Shown here piece by piece: positions 7,116 through 11,915 of a DNA stretch of 11,915 nucleotides. Origin of the DNA: Gemmatimonas phototrophica (GTDB lineage: Bacteria; Gemmatimonadota; Gemmatimonadetes; Gemmatimonadales; Gemmatimonadaceae); contig CAMBRJ010000042.1 in the NCBI GenBank assembly GCA_945870175.1, positions 1 to 11,915 of the forward strand, given 5' to 3'. Made by a program: the position numbers and the translations under genes. How positions within the stretch are numbered: position 1 is the first letter of the stretch; each line of letters starts with the position of its first letter. The notes below the pieces were generated by a model. That model did no database searches and was not told where the DNA came from. It saw only the letters and a program-made list of their open reading frames with translations.

Positions 7116-10100
7116 GTCCCGACCGTCAGCTCCTTACCACCCTCGGCGCGCTTCGTCGCCAGTGGCGCCAGCGCATTCTCCTCGAGTCGCTGGTGTGGAT
7201 CGGGGCATCGGTGTTGCTGGCCGTGTTGGCCACCATGCTGGTGCTCACGCTGTTCAGTGGCGACGGGCGAGCACCGATCATTGCGCGCGTGGTCGGTTAT
7301 ACGCTGATCGCGGCGGCGTTTATTCGCGGGCTGGTGTTGCCACTGATGCGTCGTGCCAGCGACGAGCGCTTCGCCCTCTACGTGGAAGAACGGGCACCGC
7401 AGCTCAAGCAAACGCTGATCACCGCCGTGCAGGAAGCGCACGTGCCGGTGGGCGAACGGCAGTCGGGCGCGCTGTCGGCGCGATTGATGTCGCGCGCCAG
7501 TGCGGCGATTGCGCCGCTGCAGCAGCGCGCGGTGTTGGAACGTCCGCGCATGATGCGCGCCGGGCAGATGTTGGGTGGTGTGGCGGCGGTGGCAGCGCTG
7601 ATGTTCGTGGCGGGACCGGACCGGGTGCGTGAGGGCGCCAAGTTACTGTTCGTCCCGTTCGGCACTGCCGAAGCGGCGGTGCCGGTGCGCGCGCTCAACA
7701 TCGAGCCTGGCAACGTGGCGGTGCCGCGTGGTGGTGCGATTGAGGTGCATGCGGCGCTGATCGGCTTCGCGGCGGACGGCGCGGAACTGGTGTTCCGCAG
7801 CGATTCGGCCAGTGAGTGGCAGCGGCTACCCATGAGTGCCGAAGCCGACTCGTCGCGTTTCCGTTCGCGGTTGTTCGACATCACGAAGCCCACCGAGTAC
7901 TACGTGGAGTCGGCCGACGTGCGCTCGCCCACGTACAAACTTACGGTGAACGACCTGCCGGCGGTGTCGAACGTATCGCTTGATCTCAACTTCCCGGCAT
8001 ACAGCGGCATGCCGGCTGAGCACGTGGAAGACGGCGGTGATGTGGCCGCGATTGTTGGTACGACCGTGGTGGTGCACGCCACGGTCACGCGGAAGGTCGC
8101 CAGCGGCCTGTTGCGCTTCGACGATGGCACGACGGCACCGATGACGATCGACGGCGACAGCGCGGTGACCGGTCGTTTCAAGGTCGCGAAGAGCGGATTC
8201 TACCACGTGGACCTCATTACCACCGACGGCACCACGGTGGCGGGCTCGGTGGAGTACGTGATCGATGCGATCCCTGATCGCGGCCCGCGGGTCACCATCG
8301 AAGAGCCGGGACGCGACACGAAGGCGTCGAACACCGATGAAGTGACGGTGGCAGTGCAAGCCAGTGATGACCTGGGCGTGGTCGCGCTCGAACTGCGCTA
8401 TCGGGTGAACGGCGGGGCCGAAAAGCGCATCGTGATGCAGGACAGCACCACGCGTCGGCCGCGTGATGCGCGCGCGGCACACACGCTGTTCCTGGAGGAG
8501 ATGTCGCTGGTGCCGGGTGACTTAGTGGCGTATCACGCCGTCGCCAAGGATGGCTCGGGTCACACCGGCAGCAGCGATGTGTACTTCCTCGAAGTCCGTC
8601 CGTTCTCGAAGGACTATCGGCAGGCCGAGCAACAGGGTGGTGGGGGCGGCGGTGGCGGCGGTCCGCAGGGTGAATCACCGGAAGGCTTCGTGGCACGGCA
8701 GAAGGAAGTGGTGGCCGGCACCTTCAACTGGTTGCGCGACAGCAGCAGCACCGTCGACAAGAAGCGTCGCGAAAACATCACCACGCTCACGATCGCCGAA
8801 GGGCGGCTGCGGGAAGAAGTGACGAAGCTGGCGAACAGCCTGAAAGAGCGCGGGCTTGCCGCCGGCGACACGATGTTCGCCAAGATTCGTGTGGAAACGG
8901 AAACGGCCGCGGCCACGATGAAGCTGGCCGAGGAACAGTTGGGACGTGGTCGCGGCACCGATGCGTTGCCACTCGAGCAACAGGCCTTGCAGCATCTGCA
9001 GCGCGCCGAAGCGTTGTACCGCGACGTGCAGGTGCAGATGGGCGGTGGCGGCGGAGGCGGCGGCGGTGGAGGAGGCGGCGGACAAAAGGCGGAAGATCTG
9101 GCCGACCTGTTCGAACTGGAGAACGACAAGCTGCGCAACCAGTACGAAGCCGTGCAGCAGCAGTCGCAGTCGCAACAGAGCGCGCAGCAGGCGGTCGACG
9201 AAACGCTGGAGAAGCTGCGTCAACTCGCCCAGCGTCAGCAGCAGGAGAACGAGCGGATGCAGCGTCAGGCCGAGGCGATGCGTCAGCGGTTGGGCCAGCA
9301 GCAGAGCGGTGGCGCGTCGGGCAGCAGTGGCGGTGCTTCGTCGAGCAGTGGCCGCGGTCAGCAAGGCGCGCAGGGACAGCAGGCCAACAGCGGGGCGCAG
9401 CGTGAGCTGGCGCGTCAGGCCGAAGAAGAGGCGCGTCGACTGGAGCGCCTGTCGCGCGAGCAGAACAACCCGGAACTCGGCAACGCCGCGCAGCGCCTGC
9501 AGCAGGCGGCCGATGCCATGCGTCGGGCGTCGAGCGGGTCGGCGGCTCAGGGCAATGCCGCGCTCGAAGAGTTGAACCGGGCAGCGCGCAATCTCGAGGG
9601 CACGCGCGCCAACGAGCTCAATCGTGGGGTGCAGCAGTTGGCCGACCGCGCGCGCGATCTCGAAGCGCGACAGCAGGAGATCGCCGAGAGGGTGAAGCAA
9701 ATGCAGGGTGCGGCGCCGAACACGCGTAACGAACAGCAGCGGCGGTTGGGCGAGCAGAAGGATGCGTTGGGCAACGACGTACGCACACTCGAAGCCGACG
9801 CCGATCGGTTGGCGCGTGAAGCGCGTCGTGATCAGCCCAAGGCAGCTGGCAAGTTGGGCGAAGCCGCGGAGACCATTCGCGACACGCGGGTGGCCGACAA
9901 GATCGATTTCAGCAAGCAGGTGATTCGCGGCGGCTCGGCCGAGTACGCGTCGCAGTTTGAAGGACAGATCGGCGAGAACCTGAAGGACGTGGCGGACCGG
10001 CTGCGGGCGGCCACGGGCGCGATGTCGGGCGAGTCGGCGGCGCGGACGCAGGAACGCACGCTGGAGCGCACGCGGGCGCTGGTGGAGGGGTTGGAGTCGC

Positions 10101-10807
10101 TGCGCGAACGCGTGGCCGATAAACAAGGTCAGCAGGGGGCCCAGCAGGGCTCACAGGGGCCGCCAAGCGGTCAGCAGGGGCAGCAGAGCCAAGGCCAGGG
10201 GCAGGGCCAGCAGGGACAAGGCCAGGGACAACAGCAGGGTCAGGGACAAGGCCAGCAGCAAGGACAGGGACAGGGGCAAGGACAAGGCCAGCAAGGCGGC
10301 CAGCCGGCGAACGGCGGCCGTGGCGGTAACCAAAACGGTGCGCCGCGCGCCGGCGGTATGCCCAATGGCGGTATGCCCAATGGCGGTATGCGCAATGGCG
10401 GCATGCCCTCCGGGCAGATGTCACCGAACGGCCCTGACGGCGGCGTGATGCCGTCTGGTACGCCGGAGCAATTCGCGCGTGAGTTCCGCTTGCGTCGAGA
10501 GAACGCGGAGGGGCTCCGTCGCGAAGCGGCGGCGCAGGGCGTGGACACCCGTGAGCTCGATCGCGCCATCGAGGGGTTGCGTCAGCTCGAGAACAGCCGC
10601 GCATTCGGCGATCCGAAGGGACTCGAGCAGTTACAGACGGCGATGCTCGAGCGCCTCAAGAACTTCGAGTTCGCGTTGTATCGCTCGGTGGGACTGGGCG
10701 CCGATGGTCGGCCGGCGGCGGGTGCTCGTGCGGCGGCACCGGCGGAGTATCGCGCATTGGTCGAGGAGTACTACCGCGTGTTGGCGGGGTCGAAGCGGCG
10801 GCCGTAG
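7112..10807 (+). CDS. Large DUF4175 family membrane protein with Gly/Gln-rich coiled-coil tail
   Basis: 1231 residues from ATG 7112, which overlaps the previous stop by ATGA and has GGAG six bases upstream. Membrane segments lie at about 27-48, 58-77 and 150-168; residues 78-149 are probably cytoplasmic and everything after 168 periplasmic. Residues ~185-505 form a β-rich DUF4175 region, with the typical GPRVTIEEPGRDTKA segment (near 391) followed by DDLGVVALELRYRVNGG. Then come nine glycines (509-517), a helical block, fourteen glycines (644-657), a Gln-rich coiled coil starting LADLFELENDKLRNQYE (~662), further Ala/Arg/Gln helices, a Gly-Gln repeat (~1005-1065), GGMPN repeats (1081-1100) and a conserved-looking acidic/basic C-terminal domain ending RALVEEYYRVLAG. 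DUF4175 proteins are known from several phyla, often with MoxR and vWA genes; function is unknown. The tail could span the periplasm or act as a flexible tether. Confidence 0.9.
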   Translation: MSPDRQLLTTLGALRRQWRQRILLESLVWIGASVLLAVLATMLVLTLFSGDGRAPIIARVVGYTLIAAAFIRGLVLPLMRRASDERFALYVEERAPQLKQTLITAVQEAHVPVGERQSGALSARLMSRASAAIAPLQQRAVLERPRMMRAGQMLGGVAAVAALMFVAGPDRVREGAKLLFVPFGTAEAAVPVRALNIEPGNVAVPRGGAIEVHAALIGFAADGAELVFRSDSASEWQRLPMSAEADSSRFRSRLFDITKPTEYYVESADVRSPTYKLTVNDLPAVSNVSLDLNFPAYSGMPAEHVEDGGDVAAIVGTTVVVHATVTRKVASGLLRFDDGTTAPMTIDGDSAVTGRFKVAKSGFYHVDLITTDGTTVAGSVEYVIDAIPDRGPRVTIEEPGRDTKASNTDEVTVAVQASDDLGVVALELRYRVNGGAEKRIVMQDSTTRRPRDARAAHTLFLEEMSLVPGDLVAYHAVAKDGSGHTGSSDVYFLEVRPFSKDYRQAEQQGGGGGGGGGPQGESPEGFVARQKEVVAGTFNWLRDSSSTVDKKRRENITTLTIAEGRLREEVTKLANSLKERGLAAGDTMFAKIRVETETAAATMKLAEEQLGRGRGTDALPLEQQALQHLQRAEALYRDVQVQMGGGGGGGGGGGGGGQKAEDLADLFELENDKLRNQYEAVQQQSQSQQSAQQAVDETLEKLRQLAQRQQQENERMQRQAEAMRQRLGQQQSGGASGSSGGASSSSGRGQQGAQGQQANSGAQRELARQAEEEARRLERLSREQNNPELGNAAQRLQQAADAMRRASSGSAAQGNAALEELNRAARNLEGTRANELNRGVQQLADRARDLEARQQEIAERVKQMQGAAPNTRNEQQRRLGEQKDALGNDVRTLEADADRLAREARRDQPKAAGKLGEAAETIRDTRVADKIDFSKQVIRGGSAEYASQFEGQIGENLKDVADRLRAATGAMSGESAARTQERTLERTRALVEGLESLRERVADKQGQQGAQQGSQGPPSGQQGQQSQGQGQGQQGQGQGQQQGQGQGQQQGQGQGQGQGQQGGQPANGGRGGNQNGAPRAGGMPNGGMPNGGMRNGGMPSGQMSPNGPDGGVMPSGTPEQFAREFRLRRENAEGLRREAAAQGVDTRELDRAIEGLRQLENSRAFGDPKGLEQLQTAMLERLKNFEFALYRSVGLGADGRPAAGARAAAPAEYRALVEEYYRVLAGSKRRP
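8636..8662 (+). repeat. Poly-glycine tract 1 (9 Gly codons) in the DUF4175 gene
   Basis: Nine consecutive glycine codons using mixed third bases (GGT, GGG, GGC) separate the β-rich periplasmic region from the following helical block. It is probably a flexible inter-domain linker. Confidence 0.85.
9041..9082 (+). repeat. Poly-glycine tract 2 (14 Gly codons) in the DUF4175 gene
   Basis: Fourteen glycine codons in a row (GGC, GGT, GGA mixed) stand between two helical blocks, immediately before the LADLFELE coiled coil. The near-GGN periodic DNA is prone to slippage in steps of three. Confidence 0.88.
10121..10312 (+). repeat. Gly-Gln low-complexity tract with ~30-bp minisatellite periodicity
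   Basis: This in-frame tract encodes mostly Gly and Gln in GQ and GQQ steps. The 12-mer GGACAAGGCCAG occurs at 10214-10225, 10244-10255 and 10280-10291, that is 30 and then 36 bases apart, which indicates duplication of a ~30-bp unit (ten codons). Synonymous third bases vary, so the repeat is not recent throughout. Confidence 0.82.
10352..10411 (+). repeat. Four tandem 15-bp units encoding GGMPN-type repeats
   Basis: The unit GGCGGTATGCCCAAT is perfect at 10352-10366 and 10367-10381, has one change at 10382-10396 (GGMRN) and is degenerate at 10397-10411 (GGMPS). It lies in frame near the C-terminus of the DUF4175 protein, between the Gly-Gln tract and the C-terminal domain. Confidence 0.9.
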
Positions 10808-10880
10808 TCGGGGCCGGCGTCACGGGGGCGCGTCACGGGGGCACGTCGCTTGGGCGTGCGCACATCATTAACCTTGGCGC
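10808..10880. other. Intergenic gap separating the cluster from the CBM9/DUF5916 gene
   Basis: 73 bases, the largest gap in the window. It contains the 13-bp duplication, the 8-bp palindrome GTGCGCAC at 10856-10863, and TAACCT at 10869-10874 six bases before the next ATG. I find no stem-loop followed by a T run, so there is no visible intrinsic terminator, and it is undecided whether the downstream gene is read from the same transcript. Confidence 0.5.
10817..10842. repeat. Perfect tandem duplication of a 13-bp unit in the intergenic gap
   Basis: GCGTCACGGGGGC occurs at 10817-10829 and again immediately at 10830-10842. The following 13 bases (10843-10855) match the unit at 9 of 13 positions and may be a decayed third copy. 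It lies between the DUF4175 stop and the CBM9/DUF5916 start, where a regulator or polymerase could bind; it may equally be simple slippage. Confidence 0.75.
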
Positions 10881-11915
10881 ATGCTCCCTGTCCTGTTCGC
10901 CCTGCTGCAAAGCGTCGTTAGCGGTCCCAGTACCCTCCCGCCATCGCGCCCCGCGTCGCCCACCCCACCCCCCGCAGCGCCGGCGGCGGACGTGTACTCC
11001 GGCCGCGCGCGCCGCATCGACGTGCGCGCCCCGCGCCTCAACGACACCGTCACCATCGACGGGGTGCTCGACGAGCCGGCCTGGCAGCGGGCGAGCCTGC
11101 TTACGGATTTCACGTCGTACAGCCCGGTAGACGGGCGCCCGGCGCAAGACGCCATCGAGGTGCGCGTGTGGTACGCGCCGGAGGCCTTGTATGTGGGCAT
11201 CCGCGCCTTTGCGCCGCCGGGGACCGTGCGCGCCACGCTCGCCGAGCGCGACCGCATTGCCAGCGACGACTGGATCGCGCTGCATCTCGACACGTTCCTC
11301 GATCGCCGCCGCTCCTTCGTGTTCGCGGTCAATCCCTTCGGCGTGCAGGCCGACGGCATGCGCACCGAAATGTCGGCCGGACCGGGCGTCTCCCGCGGCG
11401 CCCTGCAGGCGGTGGACCTGTCGCAGGACTACGTCTGGCAGTCGAAGGGGCGAACCCTCGACGACGGCTTCATGGTCGAGCTGCGCATCCCCTTTAAGTC
11501 CATCCGCTTTCAGGCGGGCGCAACGCAGGACTGGGGATTGCAAGTCGTGCGGCAGACGCAACGCACCGGCTATCAGGATACGTGGGCGCCGGCGTCACGC
11601 TCGGTGCAGAGCTTCGCGCCACAGGCCGGCGCGCTCCGCGGCATGACCGGCCTGAAGCGCGGACTCGTGCTCGACCTCACACCCACGTCGATCACCTCCA
11701 CCAGCGGCACGCGCCGCATCACCAGTGGAAGCACCGGTTGGCAGCGCGGCACGCGGGGCGAGGGCGGCGGTGACGTGCGCTGGGGCATCACGTCCAACTT
11801 CACGGTGAATGCCACGGCCAATCCCGACTTCAGTCAGGTGGAAACCGACGTCGGACAGATTCCGGGCGACGTGCGTTTCGCCAACTTCTATCCCGAGTTG
11901 CGCCCGTTCTTCGTG
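10881..11915 (+). CDS. CBM9-like / DUF5916 outer-membrane-type protein, 3' partial
   Basis: 345 codons are visible with no stop before the right edge. ATG 10881 is the first start after an in-frame TAA at 10869. The N-terminus is hydrophobic (LPVLFALLQSVVSG), a probable though atypical signal peptide lacking basic residues, followed by a Pro/Ala-rich linker (18-37). Residues ~45-220 form a CBM9-like carbohydrate-binding/DOMON-type β-sandwich, with the hallmark IDGVLDEPAWQRA (59-71) and VRVWYAPEALYVGIRAF (94-110). From about 238 the sequence enters DUF5916, with NPDFSQVETD (314-323) and FYPELRPFFV (336-345), the family's most conserved block. Full-length members usually run to 700-900 residues, ending in what is thought to be an outer-membrane β-barrel. 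Ligand and function are unknown. No Shine-Dalgarno site is visible. It may belong to a separate transcription unit from the MoxR cluster. Confidence 0.88.
   Translation, partial: MLPVLFALLQSVVSGPSTLPPSRPASPTPPPAAPAADVYSGRARRIDVRAPRLNDTVTIDGVLDEPAWQRASLLTDFTSYSPVDGRPAQDAIEVRVWYAPEALYVGIRAFAPPGTVRATLAERDRIASDDWIALHLDTFLDRRRSFVFAVNPFGVQADGMRTEMSAGPGVSRGALQAVDLSQDYVWQSKGRTLDDGFMVELRIPFKSIRFQAGATQDWGLQVVRQTQRTGYQDTWAPASRSVQSFAPQAGALRGMTGLKRGLVLDLTPTSITSTSGTRRITSGSTGWQRGTRGEGGGDVRWGITSNFTVNATANPDFSQVETDVGQIPGDVRFANFYPELRPFFV

Noticed and set aside
6437..7441. Minus-strand frame of 334 codons across the BatA-like/DUF4175 junction
   Set aside because: Low-complexity Arg/Ser/Thr composition typical of an antisense frame in high-GC DNA, no family motif, and it overlaps two well-supported genes.
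8675..10126. Open minus-strand frame of 483 codons opposite the coiled-coil part of the DUF4175 gene
   Set aside because: It mirrors CAG/GAG/GGC-rich codons on the plus strand, giving Leu/Ala/Arg-rich sequence without recognisable domains; the plus-strand protein is clearly real.
10127..10310. CRISPR-like array
   Set aside because: The repeat units are short, adjacent and in frame with a coding sequence; there are no unique spacers.
10151..10333. Minus-strand frame resembling a very hydrophobic Leu/Ala/Ser small membrane protein
   Set aside because: It is the direct complement of the Gly-Gln repeat; the Leu-rich pattern is a translation artefact of the repeat, with no ribosome site.
10808..10880. 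Intrinsic terminator after the DUF4175 gene
   Set aside because: Only a 5-bp stem (GCACG 10841-10845 with CGTGC 10855-10859) and an 8-bp palindrome are present, with no T run after them.

Overview
The window is one strand of a high-GC bacterial chromosome. Six consecutive plus-strand genes are packed end to end (1-10807), and a seventh plus-strand gene runs off the right edge. No minus-strand gene, RNA gene, insertion sequence or CRISPR array is supported. The gene content and order (TPR/metallopeptidase, DUF4159, MoxR, DUF58, BatA-like vWA, DUF4175, then a CBM9/DUF5916 protein), together with GTG starts and weak Shine-Dalgarno sites, fit a member of Gemmatimonadota. This assignment is inferred from protein families only; a Planctomycetes or Bacteroidetes-related source is less likely given the base composition.

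Layout: 1-2274, a TPR protein with a central HELTH zinc peptidase domain, 5' end outside the window; 2271-3050, a secreted DUF4159 protein; 3066-4100, a MoxR AAA+ ATPase; 4108-5007, a soluble DUF58 protein with a vWA-type metal site; 5034-7115, a BatA-like membrane protein with a vWA domain and a DUF4159-like module; 7112-10807, a very large DUF4175 membrane protein with poly-Gly linkers, a Gln-rich coiled coil and a Gly-Gln repeat tail. A 73-base gap (10808-10880) holds a perfect 13-bp tandem duplication. From 10881 to the edge is the start of a CBM9-like/DUF5916 outer-membrane-type protein.

How they may work together: two junctions overlap by ATGA (2271-2274 and 7112-7115) and the other gaps inside the cluster are 7-26 bases, so the first six genes look like one transcription unit. 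MoxR ATPases and vWA/DUF58 proteins form chaperone-like pairs in known systems, and vWA proteins of the Bat type sit in the inner membrane. By the positive-inside rule, the vWA domain of the BatA-like protein and about 1060 residues of the DUF4175 protein face the periplasm, while MoxR and DUF58 are cytosolic. The TPR/peptidase and DUF4159 proteins are probably exported. The cluster therefore looks like an ATP-driven envelope machine acting across the inner membrane. Its substrate cannot be read from the sequence. This gene set recurs in several phyla with little functional work, so it is poorly understood rather than wholly new.
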